Shown piece after piece: positions 1 through 9,424 of a stretch of DNA of 64,000 bases. The number at the start of each line of letters is the position of its first letter. Position 1 is the first letter of the stretch. A model generated the notes under the pieces. That model searched no databases. It was not told the DNA's origin and was given only the letters and a program-made list of their open reading frames with translations. Both the position numbers and the translations under genes were made by a program. The stretch is from Bordetella genomosp. 13 (lineage in GTDB: Bacteria; Pseudomonadota; Gammaproteobacteria; Burkholderiales; Burkholderiaceae_B), in the NCBI RefSeq assembly GCF_002119665.1, contig NZ_CP021111.1, positions 3,100,001 to 3,164,000 on the forward strand, read 5' to 3'.

Positions 1-612
1 GTTGCCCGTCTTGGCGTCGTTGCCCCCGCTCTGGTCGAAGCGCACGGTGGTGTCGCGGCTGACGTTGAAGGTTTTCCAGTTCAGGATGGCCTTCCTGTCG
101 GTCTGCCGGATGGTGACCTCGGTTCGCCCGCCGCTCTGGCGCTGGGTCGGCGCCTGGGCGTTCAGCCAGATCGCGGCCGCATCGGCTTCCAGTCCGCCCT
201 GCGCCAGGCCGTCAGGGATGTCGGACGGCGCGGCGTTTGCCGCGTCGCGTGCCGCGCGCTGCGCCGCCTGGTGCGCGGCGATGGCGGCTGCCGAACGGTT
301 GACGTGGTCCAGGGACCGCTGCAGGTTGCGCTGGGTCTGCGCCTGCTGGCGCTGCGCCTGCAGCGAGCCCTGGCGCGCGGCATGCATGGCGGCTGCGGAG
401 CGGCCAGCCTGGTCCTTGGCCTGGCCCTGCGCCGCGAACCACGCGCCGCCGCCGGGCGCCGCGACGGCCTGCGGCGCGGCCGCGCCGGCGGCCAGCAGCA
501 ACGCCGCCATCGCCGCGGCCACGGGCGTCAGGCGCAGCGCGGCGCTCTCGCCGTATCGGGCTGGCGAGGCGGAAGTGGTCGGGCGGAGCTGCGGTACGGA
601 CGAGCGCATCAT
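1..612 (-). CDS. TpsA-like exoprotein, N-terminal part (partial at window edge)
   Basis: Only the first 204 codons are inside the window and there is no stop. Residues about 28-51 are hydrophobic and Ala-rich and look like a Sec signal sequence after a long positively charged leader. Residues about 57-127 are Ala/Gln-rich and probably helical. From about residue 147 the sequence matches the start of the filamentous-hemagglutinin N-terminal (TPS secretion) domain, with ILNWKTFNV at 175-183 followed by an FDQ motif. Such proteins cross the outer membrane through a TpsB partner, which is not in this window. The gene lies 166 bp after the fecR-like gene on the same strand, so it is probably the target of that sigma/anti-sigma pair. 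Family call firm; ligand or adhesion role unknown. Confidence 0.8.
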   Translation of the reverse strand, partial: MMRSSVPQLRPTTSASPARYGESAALRLTPVAAAMAALLLAAGAAAPQAVAAPGGGAWFAAQGQAKDQAGRSAAAMHAARQGSLQAQRQQAQTQRNLQRSLDHVNRSAAAIAAHQAAQRAARDAANAAPSDIPDGLAQGGLEADAAAIWLNAQAPTQRQSGGRTEVTIRQTDRKAILNWKTFNVSRDTTVRFDQSGGNDAKTGN

Positions 613-778
613 GACTGGAGATCCCTGGCGAGACGGTTGCGGCGTTAGGTAGAAAGACGCCAAGCGGGCGGCTTCCCCCTATAGACGACCGCCGGCGCGA
701 CGGCGGGAACCAGTTTTTTCGTGATGTTTTTCTTACAGCGCGTTGGCGCCTCGCACGCCGCGAGCCAATGCCTGGCCC
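613..778 (-). promoter_or_regulatory. candidate ECF promoter region before the TpsA gene
   Basis: This 166-bp gap separates the fecR-like gene from the exoprotein gene. Read on the minus strand it has two GAAAAA runs (in 718-736), then a G+C stretch, then a CGTC/TATAGG segment. A-rich -35 blocks and a CGT-containing -10 are features of several FecI-type promoters. This is weak pattern matching; the position before the presumed target gene is the main argument. Confidence 0.25.
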
Positions 779-1774
779 TCAGCTCAGCAGCACCACCTGT
801 CCCACCCGCTGCACCTGGGCGCCGTACAGCTGCTGCAACTGCTCGATGGCCTGGTCCAGCGCATCGATGCGAAAGCGCCCGCTGAGGCGCCGGCGTCCGA
901 GTTCGTCGTCCAGCAGCACCACGCGCCCAGGACGATAGCGGTTGATCTCTTGCACGGCGGCCGACAGCGGCGTGTCCTCGAAGACGACCATGCCCTGGCG
1001 CCACGCCGAGCCGGCCGCGGCGGTCCGGCGCGTGGGCGTGCCGATCGACCGCATGTCGTACGCGATCTCGTCATGCTCGCGCAGCGCCACCGTACGCAGC
1101 GGATGCCACAGCTGGGCGCCGCCGGCGGTGCAGCGCACGCGCATGTCGCCCGCGGCCAGCCGGCGTACCTCGACGCCGCCATCGGCCAGGCGGATGCGGC
1201 CGGGTCCCGCCACCACTTCCAGCGGCCGCAGGCCGGGATTGCGCACCGCGGCCTCGCCCGCGATCAGCTCGATGCGGGGCATGCCGTCTAGGCTGGCGAC
1301 GGCCACGCTGGTCTGCGTGTTCAACGCAAGGCTGACCTCGCCCTCGAGCGCGATGTCGCGCTGCTCGCCGGTGGCCGTGCGGTAGTCCGCGCCCAGTTCG
1401 GACCACGAGGGCCATAGCCCGAATGGCGGACGCACCACGGCGACCGCCGCCGAGGCCGCCACGGCCGATGCCGCGGCGCCCAGAAACCAGCGGCGTCCGG
1501 ACGAGCGCGGTGGCCATGCGGCCGCGGCGGACGCATGGCCATGGCGTGCCCGGAAGGCGTGCGCCACCTGGCCCACGTCGTCCCATTCGCGGCAGGCGCG
1601 AGTCCACGCCCGTGCATGGGCGGCGCTGCAGGCGTGCCATTGGCGGAAAGCCTGCGCGTCGTCCGAATCGGGACGGCCCGTGGCCAGCAGGCGCACCCAG
1701 GCGCGCGCCTCGGCGTCCAGCGCGGCCGAGACCGCGTCGGACGCGGATTCCAAGGAATGATCGTGCCGCGTCAT
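779..1774 (-). CDS. FecR/VreR-type anti-sigma factor
   Basis: A 331-aa single-pass membrane protein. The N-terminal cytoplasmic part (about 20-70, WVRLL, FRQWHACSAAHARAW) matches the DUF4880 sigma-binding domain of FecR proteins. A hydrophobic segment follows at about 97-114. The periplasmic part has the FecR domain (YRTATGEQRDIALEG around 131-145). It ends in an STN-like stretch (EDTPLSAAVQEINRY), the usual contact for the signalling domain of a receptor. The start codon overlaps the sigma-factor stop by four bases (ATGA), so the two are translationally coupled. It would hold the sigma factor inactive, or process it, until the periplasmic STN protein signals. Confidence 0.88.
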   Translation of the reverse strand: MTRHDHSLESASDAVSAALDAEARAWVRLLATGRPDSDDAQAFRQWHACSAAHARAWTRACREWDDVGQVAHAFRARHGHASAAAAWPPRSSGRRWFLGAAASAVAASAAVAVVRPPFGLWPSWSELGADYRTATGEQRDIALEGEVSLALNTQTSVAVASLDGMPRIELIAGEAAVRNPGLRPLEVVAGPGRIRLADGGVEVRRLAAGDMRVRCTAGGAQLWHPLRTVALREHDEIAYDMRSIGTPTRRTAAAGSAWRQGMVVFEDTPLSAAVQEINRYRPGRVVLLDDELGRRRLSGRFRIDALDQAIEQLQQLYGAQVQRVGQVVLLS

Positions 1775-2274
1775 CGCCGCATCTGCCTGGCGCAGTACTC
1801 ATGGGCGGTACGAAGCTCGCGCGCGACCATGCGCACCGATATGCCATAGCGCCTGGCCAGCTCTTCGCGCGTCGCGCCCTCGACCCGCATCGAGAACAGG
1901 ATATCGCGTTGGCGCGGCGGCAAGGACTCCATGGCATCCACCACGCGCGCCAGTTCCAGCCTGGCCTGCGCGGCGGCGGCGGGACCGGCGCCGGGGTCGG
2001 CCAGGTCGAAAAGCGCCTGCACCTCGCCTTCGTTCAGTTCGTGCGCCTGGCCGCGCATGCGGTCGATGGCGGCGTGCATGGCGGTGTTCACCAGGTAGGC
2101 TTGCGGATACCGCACCTCCTCGAGGCTGTCCTTGGCGGCCAGGCGCAACCACGCGTCGTGCAACGCGTCGCCCGCCAACTCGGCGCTGCCGAGCCGGCGC
2201 GTGAGCTGCGCCTTGATCGTGTCGTAACGCTCGACGAGCAGGCGACGCAGTTCGGCCAGTCCGCCCGTGCTCAT
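1771..2274 (-). CDS. ECF sigma factor, FecI/VreI type
   Basis: A 167-aa protein with region 2 (about 8-75, including LVNTAMHAAIDRMRG) and region 4 (about 105-165; LPPRQRDILFSMRVEG and a helix-turn-helix EELARRYGISVRMV). There is no region 3, as in ECF sigma factors. It is followed by a FecR-type gene with a four-base overlap and preceded by a periplasmic STN-domain gene 15 bp upstream. It most likely directs transcription of the neighbouring TpsA gene and perhaps of this operon. No Fur box was identified upstream, so iron control should not be assumed. Confidence 0.88.
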   Translation of the reverse strand: MSTGGLAELRRLLVERYDTIKAQLTRRLGSAELAGDALHDAWLRLAAKDSLEEVRYPQAYLVNTAMHAAIDRMRGQAHELNEGEVQALFDLADPGAGPAAAAQARLELARVVDAMESLPPRQRDILFSMRVEGATREELARRYGISVRMVARELRTAHEYCARQMRR

Positions 2275-2289
2275 GGCGCGTCGCTCGGT

Positions 2290-2970
2290 TCAGTACGCAT
2301 CGCAACTCCCGGACCCGCCGCGCGGCGCCGGCAGCACCACCAGCGTCAGCGGCTGGGCCACGCCGGCGGGCGGCGGCGCATCGAGGGAAAGGCCGCTCAG
2401 GCGCTGTCTTATCTGCTGTTCCAGCTCGGGACGGTCCTGCGCGTGGACTTCCAGTTGCGCGACGGCATGTGCGTCATCGATGCGAAAGCGCAGCGCGGTG
2501 CGATAGCCGCCGGGCCGCGTGGCCGGATCCCGGCACAGCGCCTGGAGCACCTGTCGCTGCACGTGCGCGTAATAGCGGCGCCGCAGCGTTTCGGGACCGG
2601 GTGCGGGCAGCGCGCCCGGCGTTGGCGCCGCCCTGTCATCGGGCACCAGCACCAGCGCATCGTGAGAGGTGTAGCGGGCCGTCATGCCCGTGCCCTCGAT
2701 CAGCCGGGCCAAGGCCCGCGGCGCCGTATGGCGGCCATGCAGGGCTGGCGACATCTTGCCGCGCACCAGCTCGCCGTCATACAGCAGCGACAGCCCCGTA
2801 GCCCGGCTGTAACGCTGCAGGGCTTCGTGCAGCGCGAGGCTGGGGATGTTGAATTCGATGGGAGCCGGCTGCGGGATGGCTGGCTGCGCCTTGGACACCG
2901 CGGGCATCGCCACCGCCGCGCCAGCCACGGTCAACCGCGCCAGGACGCGCGTTGCGCGGTAGCGGGCCAT
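2290..2970 (-). CDS. periplasmic STN-domain signalling protein (VreA-like)
   Basis: Taking ATG at 2970 gives 226 aa with a signal peptide ending near SKAQP (26-30). Residues about 38-110 are a secretin/TonB short N-terminal (STN) domain: IPSLALHEALQRYSRATGL, then LLYDGELV. About 125-215 resembles the C-terminal domain of TonB (YYAHVQRQVLQAL, FRIDD, plus a LVVLPAP end). There is no beta-barrel, so this is not a TonB-dependent receptor. It resembles VreA of the Pseudomonas aeruginosa VreA-VreI-VreR (PUMA3) system, where a small periplasmic protein replaces the receptor signalling domain. It is the first gene of the sigma/anti-sigma operon. The frame stays open upstream to 3129, but only the 2970 start yields a clean signal peptide. 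Confidence 0.75.
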   Translation of the reverse strand: MARYRATRVLARLTVAGAAVAMPAVSKAQPAIPQPAPIEFNIPSLALHEALQRYSRATGLSLLYDGELVRGKMSPALHGRHTAPRALARLIEGTGMTARYTSHDALVLVPDDRAAPTPGALPAPGPETLRRRYYAHVQRQVLQALCRDPATRPGGYRTALRFRIDDAHAVAQLEVHAQDRPELEQQIRQRLSGLSLDAPPPAGVAQPLTLVVLPAPRGGSGSCDAY

Positions 2971-3132
2971 ACGCGTAGCGAGGAAGCTGACAGTGGATAC
3001 ATGCCGGCAGGGCCGCCCGCGGCAGAGCGGGCGTGAATTTGGCGAACGCGCAAGGTAGCCAAACGTAGTGACAGCGACATGACAGCGAGACGGCGGTGCC
3101 TCGCTCGTCCAGCGGCCGCCCTCGCGCACGCC

Positions 3133-6100
3133 TTACTGCCTGCCGTATCCGCCTCCTCCCGGGGTCTCGACCACGAACACGTCGCCCGCGCGCAGTTGCG
3201 CGCTGTCCTGCGGGCCCAATTCCTGCACGGTGCCGTCGGCGCGTTCGACATAATTGCGCCCCATCTGCGCCGACCCGCCGCCCGCCAGGCCGAACGGCGC
3301 ATGGCGACGGTTGTTCGACAGGATGGCCGCCGTCATGTCCTCCAGGAAACGCACCTTGCGCACGCCGCCGTCGCCGCCGCGCCAGCGCCCCGCGCCGCCG
3401 GAGCCATGCCGGATCTCGTACGACTCGAGCCGCACCGGGAAGCGCAACTCCAGGACCTCGGGATCGGTGAGCCGCGAGTTGGTCATGTGCGCCTGCACCA
3501 CCGAGGTACCGGCGAAGCCCTCGTCGTCGGGTCCGGTGGCGTCGATGCGCACGGGTCCCGCGCCGGTGCCGCCCGAGATGGTCTCGTAGTACTGGTAGCG
3601 CGCGTTGCCGAACGTGAAGTTGTTCATGGTGCCCTGGCTGGCCGCCAGCACGCCCAGCGCGCCGTACAGCGCATTGACCACGCACATCGAGGTCTCGACA
3701 TTGCCCGCCACCACCGAGGCCGGCGGACGCGGCTTGAGCATCGATCCCTCGGGCACGATGATCTCGATCGGCTTCAGGCAGCCCGCATTCATGGGGATCT
3801 CGTCGTCGACCAGCGTGCGGAACACGTACAGCACCGCGGCCACCGAGATGGCGCCGGGCGCGTTGAAATTATTGTCCAGCTGCGCCGAGGTGCCGGTGAA
3901 ATCCACCACCGCGCTGCGCGCTTCGTGATCCACGCTGACGGCCACCTTGATCACCGCGCCGTTGTCCAGCGGGTATTCGTAGCTGCCGTTCTTCAGCACC
4001 GAGATCACGCGCCGCACCGCCTCTTCGGCATTGGCCTGCACGTGGTTCATGTACGCGCGCACCACGTCCAGGCCGAACTGGTCGCACATGCGCAGCAGTT
4101 CCTGCACGCCCTTCTCGTTGGCGGCGATCTGCGCGTGGATGTCGGCGATGTTCTGGTCGGGATTGCGCGCGGGCCAGCGGCCCGAGCCCAACACCTCGCG
4201 CACGGCCGCGTCGCGGAACTCGCCGCCGCGCACGATCTGGAAGTTGGTGAACAGCACGCCTTCCTCGTCCACCGTGCGCGAGTCGGGCGGCATCGAGCCC
4301 GGGGTGGTGCCGCCGATGTCGGAATGGTGGCCGCGCGAGCCCACGTAGAACAGGATCTCGCGGCCCTCGCGGTCGAACACCGGCGTGATCACCGTGAGGT
4401 CCGGCAGGTGCGTGCCGCCGTTGTACGGGTCGTTGACCACGTAGGCATCGCCCGGCTGCATCTTTCCGGCGTTGGCGCGCATCACGGTCTTGATGGATTC
4501 GCCCATCGACCCCAGGTGCACCGGCATGTGGGGCGCGTTGGCGATGAGGTTGCCCTGCGCATCGAAGATGGCGCACGAGAAGTCCAGCCGTTCCTTGATG
4601 GTGACCGAGTAAGCCGTGTTCTGCAGCCGATAGCCCATCTGCTCGGCGATGGACATGAAGAGGTTATTGAAGACCTCGAGCATGATGGGATCGGCGTCGG
4701 TGCCGATGGCGCGCCGCTCGGGACGGGCCTCCACGCGGCGCAGCACCAGGTGGTCCAGCGCCGTCACTTCGGCCTGCCAGCCGGGCTCGACGATGGTGGT
4801 CTGGTTGGGCTCGGAGATGATGGCCGGACCGGCCATCACGTCGCCGGGCAGCGTGTCTTCGCGCACGTACAGGGGCGTGTCGCGCCATGCGCCGCCGCTG
4901 TACATGCTGACGACGCGGCGCGCGGCCAGCGGCGCGGCGCGCTCGCGCGGCACGACGGCCTCGGCGCCGGTCTCTCCACCGCCCGTGGCCTCGACCGACA
5001 CCGTATCCACCACCAGCTCGCGGCCCGGCATCAGGAAGGAATAGCGCTGGCGATAGGCGGCCTCGAACGCGGCCCGCGCCTCGTCGAGCGTGCCGAATGC
5101 GACTTCCAGCGCGGTGTCGGTGCCGCGATACTTCAGGTGCAGGCGGCGCTGCACGCGGATCGCCTCGGCCGGCACGTGCTGGCGCCGCAGCTCGGCCTCG
5201 GCCTCGCCGGCCAGCCCGTCCAGCAGCGCGGACAGTTCCTCCATCAGCGCGGGCTCCAGCACCTTCTCGACGGTCTTCTGGCGCATCTCGCTCTGGTCGG
5301 CCAGGCCCATGCCATAGGCCGACAGCACGCCCGCCAGGGGATGGGCATACACCGTGCTCATGCCCAGCGCGTCGGCCACCAGGCAGGCATGCTGCCCGCC
5401 GGCGCCGCCGAACACGGTCAGCGCATAGCCGGTGACGTCGTGGCCGCGCTGCACCGAGATGCGCTTGATGGCCTCGGCCATGTTGCCCACCGCGATTTCG
5501 AGAAAGCCCTCGGCCAGCTGTTCCGGCGTCATCTCGCGGCCGGTGGCCTCGCGCACCTCTTGCGCCATGGCGGCGAAGCGCTGGGCCGCGGCATCGCGGT
5601 CCAGCGGCTGGTCGGCCTGCGGGCCGAACACGCGGGGGAAGAAATCGGGCTGGATCTTGCCGAGCAGGACGTTGCAGTCGGTCACGGCCAGCGGTCCGCC
5701 GCGCCGATAGCAGGCGGGCCCCGGATTGGCCCCGGCCGAGTCCGGGCCCACGCGCAGCCGCGCGCCGTCGAAGTGCAGGACCGAACCGCCGCCGGCGGCC
5801 ACGGTATGGATGCTCATCATGGGAGCGCGCATGCGCACGCCCGCCACGCGGGTTTCGAACTCGCGCTCGAACTCGCCGGCGTAGTGCGACACGTCGGTCG
5901 ACGTGCCCCCCATGTCGAAGCCGATGATGCGCTGAAAGCCCGCCTGTTCGCTGGTGCGCACCATGCCGACGATGCCGCCCGCGGGGCCCGAAAGAATGGC
6001 GTCCTTGCCGCGGAAGCGGTAGGCGTCGGTCAGGCCGCCGCTGGACTGCATGAACATCAGTCGGATGCCGGGCAGTTCGGATGCGACCTGGTCCACGTAG

Positions 6101-6756
6101 CGCTTCAGGATGGGCGACAGATAGGCGTCCACCACCGTCGTGTCGCCGCGCGACACGTACTTGATCAGCGGGCTGACCTCATGCGAGACCGACACCTGCG
6201 TGTAGCCGATGGCGCGGGCCAGTTCGGCGGCGCGCTGCTCGTGCGCGGGCTGCAGCCACGCGTGCATGAAAACGATGGCCACGGCGCGCAGGCCCTGGTC
6301 GTAGGCGGCCTGAAGGTCGGCGCGCAGCGCCGCCTCGTCCAGAGGCCGCACCACCGCACCCGACGCGTCCAGCCGCTCGTCGGCCTCGACCACCGATTCG
6401 TACAGCATTTCGGGCAGCACCACGTTGCGGTCGAACAGGCGGGGCCGGTTCTGATAGGCGATGCGCAGCGCGTCGCGAAAGCCGCGCGTAGCCACCAGCA
6501 GCGTGCGTTCGCCCTTGCGCTCGAGCAGCGCATTGGTGGCCACCGTGGTGCCCATCTTCACGCACTCGACCTGCTCGGCGGGCACCGGCTCGCCGGCCGG
6601 CAGGCCCAGCAGCTTGCGGATGCCCGCCACCGCCGCGTCGCGGTACTGCTCGGGATTCTCCGACAGCATCTTCGCGGTGACGGTGCCGCCATCGGGACGG
6701 CGGCCCACGATGTCGGTAAACGTGCCCCCACGGTCGACCCAGAATTGCCACTTCAT
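3133..6756 (-). CDS. 5-oxoprolinase/hydantoinase, fused HyuA-HyuB
   Basis: A 1207-aa ATP-dependent amidohydrolase with both subunits fused. Residues 1 to about 680 are the HyuA half, with GGTFTDIVG near the N-terminus and [11 protein letters not shown] (the actin-like ATP-binding fold). About 690-1207 is the HyuB half, opening at [16 protein letters not shown] and containing a Gly-rich [11 protein letters not shown] region. This is the architecture of eukaryotic-type 5-oxoprolinase, which opens 5-oxo-L-proline to glutamate with ATP. Bacterial relatives also act on hydantoins or N-methylhydantoin, so the substrate is open. The start at 6756 is chosen because the protein begins right at the conserved domain with GAGGT upstream. 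It lies 82 bp after a MarR-type regulator. Confidence 0.9.
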   Translation of the reverse strand: MKWQFWVDRGGTFTDIVGRRPDGGTVTAKMLSENPEQYRDAAVAGIRKLLGLPAGEPVPAEQVECVKMGTTVATNALLERKGERTLLVATRGFRDALRIAYQNRPRLFDRNVVLPEMLYESVVEADERLDASGAVVRPLDEAALRADLQAAYDQGLRAVAIVFMHAWLQPAHEQRAAELARAIGYTQVSVSHEVSPLIKYVSRGDTTVVDAYLSPILKRYVDQVASELPGIRLMFMQSSGGLTDAYRFRGKDAILSGPAGGIVGMVRTSEQAGFQRIIGFDMGGTSTDVSHYAGEFEREFETRVAGVRMRAPMMSIHTVAAGGGSVLHFDGARLRVGPDSAGANPGPACYRRGGPLAVTDCNVLLGKIQPDFFPRVFGPQADQPLDRDAAAQRFAAMAQEVREATGREMTPEQLAEGFLEIAVGNMAEAIKRISVQRGHDVTGYALTVFGGAGGQHACLVADALGMSTVYAHPLAGVLSAYGMGLADQSEMRQKTVEKVLEPALMEELSALLDGLAGEAEAELRRQHVPAEAIRVQRRLHLKYRGTDTALEVAFGTLDEARAAFEAAYRQRYSFLMPGRELVVDTVSVEATGGGETGAEAVVPRERAAPLAARRVVSMYSGGAWRDTPLYVREDTLPGDVMAGPAIISEPNQTTIVEPGWQAEVTALDHLVLRRVEARPERRAIGTDADPIMLEVFNNLFMSIAEQMGYRLQNTAYSVTIKERLDFSCAIFDAQGNLIANAPHMPVHLGSMGESIKTVMRANAGKMQPGDAYVVNDPYNGGTHLPDLTVITPVFDREGREILFYVGSRGHHSDIGGTTPGSMPPDSRTVDEEGVLFTNFQIVRGGEFRDAAVREVLGSGRWPARNPDQNIADIHAQIAANEKGVQELLRMCDQFGLDVVRAYMNHVQANAEEAVRRVISVLKNGSYEYPLDNGAVIKVAVSVDHEARSAVVDFTGTSAQLDNNFNAPGAISVAAVLYVFRTLVDDEIPMNAGCLKPIEIIVPEGSMLKPRPPASVVAGNVETSMCVVNALYGALGVLAASQGTMNNFTFGNARYQYYETISGGTGAGPVRIDATGPDDEGFAGTSVVQAHMTNSRLTDPEVLELRFPVRLESYEIRHGSGGAGRWRGGDGGVRKVRFLEDMTAAILSNNRRHAPFGLAGGGSAQMGRNYVERADGTVQELGPQDSAQLRAGDVFVVETPGGGGYGRQ

Positions 6757-6838
6757 GATGAATACCTCGAAAACAGGGTTGTGCATGCGCGGCGCGGCGG
6801 CGTTTCGGGCCAGGTGCGGCGCGCAGGGAAAGAATGGA

Positions 6839-7351
6839 TCAAAGCGAAGTGGCGGCGCGGGCAGCCTGGTCGTACAGCCCGGACAACGAGCGCAGCGTGT
6901 GCGCAAGCTGGCGCGAGAACTCCAGGCCGCCGGCGGCGCCGGCCTCCAGGCCGTCGATCAGGCACTGCTCGCGCACTTCGGTGTAGCGCTTGATGTAGCG
7001 CGCGCCCTGCGGCGTGACGCTGTAGAACACTTCCTTGCCGTTGCGCTCGCCGCTTACCACCCCCTGGCGCTCCAGTTTCTTGAGTGCGTAGTTCACGATG
7101 TGCGTGTCCTCGACATTGAGCGTGAAGCAGATGTCGGCCAGCTTCTTGGGCCGCTGCCGGTGGTACACGTGATGCAGGACCATGATGTCGGTGGCGGTGA
7201 GATCCGGCAAGCCGGCGGCGGCCATGCACCGCACCGTCCAGCGGTCGAAGGCATGGCTGGCGATCATCAGCCCGAACTCGACCTCGGACAGGTCCGGCGC
7301 GCGAGGGCTGACGAGATGGGCGGACGACGCGATGGGGTTTGATTTGGCCAT
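6839..7351 (-). CDS. MarR-type winged-helix regulator (COG5631-like)
   Basis: A 170-aa protein. A winged helix-turn-helix spans about 60-125: [42 protein letters not shown] (recognition helix region), and the wing [14 protein letters not shown]. Flanking helices would form the dimer. It matches a small MarR-like subgroup (COG5631) often found beside hydantoinase/oxoprolinase genes. It is the first gene before the oxoprolinase, and an AT-rich inverted repeat lies just upstream of its start. It probably controls itself and the oxoprolinase. The effector is unknown. Confidence 0.82.
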   Translation of the reverse strand: MAKSNPIASSAHLVSPRAPDLSEVEFGLMIASHAFDRWTVRCMAAAGLPDLTATDIMVLHHVYHRQRPKKLADICFTLNVEDTHIVNYALKKLERQGVVSGERNGKEVFYSVTPQGARYIKRYTEVREQCLIDGLEAGAAGGLEFSRQLAHTLRSLSGLYDQAARAATSL

Positions 7352-7365
7352 GATGGCTTGGCAAG

Positions 7366-7414
7366 TTTTTGTGGACGAAATACTAATAATTTATCTATAT
7401 TTCATCAACAAAAA
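7366..7414. promoter_or_regulatory. 17-bp inverted repeat, candidate operator between marR-type and lysR genes
   Basis: Arms lie at 7366-7382 (TTTTTGTGGACGAAATA) and 7398-7414 (TATTTCATCAACAAAAA). They match as an inverted repeat at 15 of 17 positions around a 15-bp AT-rich centre. The site is 15 bp from the start of the MarR-type gene and 62 bp from the lysR gene, in a block much richer in A+T than its surroundings. This is where divergent promoters and an operator would be expected. Which of the two regulators binds is not shown by the sequence. Confidence 0.55.
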
Positions 7415-7476
7415 AACGCATCGAATACCGCCGGACGGCACAGGGGTTTCCCGTAGTGCGCCGGCCAGGGGAAATC

Positions 7477-8406
7477 ATGAACATCCGCTTTCTCGAGACA
7501 TTCCTGTGGGCGGCACGCCTGCGCAGCTTCAAGGCCGCGGCCGGCAAGCTGAACCTGACTCAGGCCGCCATCTCGGGCCGCATCGCCGCCCTGGAAAGCG
7601 ACCTGGGCGAACAGTTGTTCGAGCGCGGCCGCGACATACGGCTGACCGCGGCGGGCCGCACCCTGCTCGACTATGCCCAGCACATGCTCGAGACCGACCA
7701 GTCGATGCGCCAGGCGTTGAAGGGACCGCCGGTGCTGCGCGGCGTGGTGCGGCTGGGCGTGGTCGAATCCATCGTCCACACCTGGTTCACGCCCTTCATA
7801 CGGCGGCTGTACGACACCCATCCCGAACTGGACATCGAGATGACGGCGGCTTCCACGCGCCGCCTGCAGGACATGTTGAAGCAGGGCAATGTGGATGCCG
7901 CGCTGCAGACCGATCCCGTCGTGGCCGAGGACGTGCGCAATCGCGACCTGGGCACGCTGCGCATGGCCTGGATATGCAGCCCCAAGGCGGGCGTGCCGCA
8001 GCGGGCCACCGCCGCCGAACTGGCGCGCCATCCGCTGATCACCTTTCCGCGCCATTCGCAGCCGCATCTCCAATTGCTGGACGTGCTTGCGCAGGCCGGC
8101 GTGCGCCAGGGCCGCATCCATTTCGTGTCTTCCATCTCGGCCTCCATACAGTTCATCGAGGCCGGACTGGGCGTGGCCGCCCTGCCCGTGGCCGCGGTGC
8201 GCGACGGCATCGACAGCGGCCGCTTCCAATGGGTGGATTCGCCCGACGTGCTGCCCGACATGAGGCTGGTGGCCAGTTGGCGGCCCGATCCGGTATCGGG
8301 GCTGGCCGAAGCGGTGGTCCGCCTCGCGCTGGACGAGGCGCGCGTCTACGCCGAGCAGTGCCCCGACGCGGCGCCACCGCTGGACAGCGGCGTGATGGCG
8401 CTGTAG
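7477..8406 (+). CDS. LysR-family transcriptional regulator
   Basis: A 309-aa protein with a classic N-terminal LysR helix-turn-helix (about 2-60: FLETFLWAARLRSFKAAAGK, LTQAAISGRIAALESDLGEQLFERG) and a periplasmic-binding-like effector domain from about 90. The ATG at 7477 has GGGGA upstream and starts directly at the domain. It is divergent from the MarR-type/oxoprolinase genes and upstream of an EthD-like gene and a TRAP transporter, so it is a candidate regulator of either. The protein is close in style to the second LysR in this window (18657-19595): both have FLETFLW or IETFFW openings and an MRLGV/LRMGV start of the effector domain. Confidence 0.9.
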   Translation: MNIRFLETFLWAARLRSFKAAAGKLNLTQAAISGRIAALESDLGEQLFERGRDIRLTAAGRTLLDYAQHMLETDQSMRQALKGPPVLRGVVRLGVVESIVHTWFTPFIRRLYDTHPELDIEMTAASTRRLQDMLKQGNVDAALQTDPVVAEDVRNRDLGTLRMAWICSPKAGVPQRATAAELARHPLITFPRHSQPHLQLLDVLAQAGVRQGRIHFVSSISASIQFIEAGLGVAALPVAAVRDGIDSGRFQWVDSPDVLPDMRLVASWRPDPVSGLAEAVVRLALDEARVYAEQCPDAAPPLDSGVMAL

Positions 8407-8412
8407 CACGCC

Positions 8413-8442
8413 GACGAACCCGCGGCGCGCCTTCGGGGTTTT
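8413..8442 (+). terminator. possible weak terminator after the lysR gene
   Basis: AACCCG at 8417-8422 can pair with CGGGGTT (one bulged G) at 8433-8439, followed by a short T run. It sits 10 bp after the lysR stop. The stem is short, so this is tentative. Confidence 0.3.
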
Positions 8443-8606
8443 CCCCCGGTCCAGCCCGTCCAGCCCGCCCCGAGGCCACGCAGCGGCGCGGGCTGAGCGC
8501 GAGATAAGTTTTTCTTAATCCGCCGAACCACAATAAACCGTTTGAGCACGGGCGGCGGCCCGCCCAGAATCTGCTGCCATCAGGACTTCAGGCAGCAGGT
8601 GCCCAC

Positions 8607-9293
8607 ATGACCCCTCCCATCCGAACCGATCGCGCAGCCATGGGCGAGCTGTTCATCTGGACCGACATCGACCCGGCGCACGAAACCGATTTCAACCGCT
8701 GGTACGACCGCGAGCACATGGCCGAACGCGCGGCCATCCCGGGCTTCGTGTGGTCGCGCCGCTATCGCGCCGCCGCGGGCGTACGTCCGTACCTGGCGCT
8801 GTATCGCACCGAGTCGCTCGACGTCTTCCACAGCGAGCCCTACCGGCAGGCCTTCGGCCAGCAGACCGAATGGTCGCACGCCAACTTCGCCCGCATGCGC
8901 GACACGCGCCGCCGCGTGATGACGGTGTCGCCGCTGGGCGGCGCCGGCACCGGCAGCGCCCTGGGCCTGTTGTGCCTGGGCGACATCGCGAAGGCGCGAC
9001 GCGCGGCGGACCTGGCCGAGGCCGCGCTGCGCATCGACGGCGTGCTGGCGCTGCGCGTGCTCACGCCAGACCCCGCGTTGTCCACGCCCCTGCCCTCGGA
9101 AGACCTCGCCACGCGCGTGCTCGAGCCGGTGCTGCTGGTCGAGGCCACATCGGGCGCAGCGGCGTCCGACGCGATACATCAGCAGGCCCACGGCCTGGGC
9201 CTGCCCGCCGCGCAGGCGCGCACCTTCGACCTGTTGTGGGACCTGCGCGCCGACGACCTGCATGCGGCAAAGACAGTTGCCGAACAGCCCTAG
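8607..9293 (+). CDS. DUF4286/EthD-like dimeric alpha-beta barrel protein
   Basis: A 228-aa cytosolic protein with no signal peptide or membrane segment. The N-terminal half contains FNRWYDREHMAERAAIPGF (about 29-47) and FHSEPYRQAFG, typical of the DUF4286/EthD ferredoxin-like fold that forms dimeric barrels. The second half (about 110-225) may be a second, weaker copy of the same fold. AGGTG lies before the ATG. It precedes a TRAP transporter by 131 bp on the same strand. Members of this fold include small monooxygenases, isomerases and proteins of unknown function, and no catalytic residue can be assigned here. Confidence 0.65.
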   Translation: MTPPIRTDRAAMGELFIWTDIDPAHETDFNRWYDREHMAERAAIPGFVWSRRYRAAAGVRPYLALYRTESLDVFHSEPYRQAFGQQTEWSHANFARMRDTRRRVMTVSPLGGAGTGSALGLLCLGDIAKARRAADLAEAALRIDGVLALRVLTPDPALSTPLPSEDLATRVLEPVLLVEATSGAAASDAIHQQAHGLGLPAAQARTFDLLWDLRADDLHAAKTVAEQP

Positions 9294-9424
9294 TGATTAC
9301 CCGTAAACCCACTGCCCATGCGGCTCTCCGGCCCGCACGCGCCGTAGAATTGCTGGGCTTCAGTGACGCCGCGCGCCTACGACAGCGCTTCTGCTTTCTT
9401 CCTTCATCATCAAGGACATCCCCC

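Noticed and set aside
3079..6993. A plus-strand open frame of about 1300 codons opposite the oxoprolinase gene
   Set aside because: It is His/Arg/Gly/Ala-rich with no domain, and mirrors the third-position GC bias of the real gene on the minus strand.
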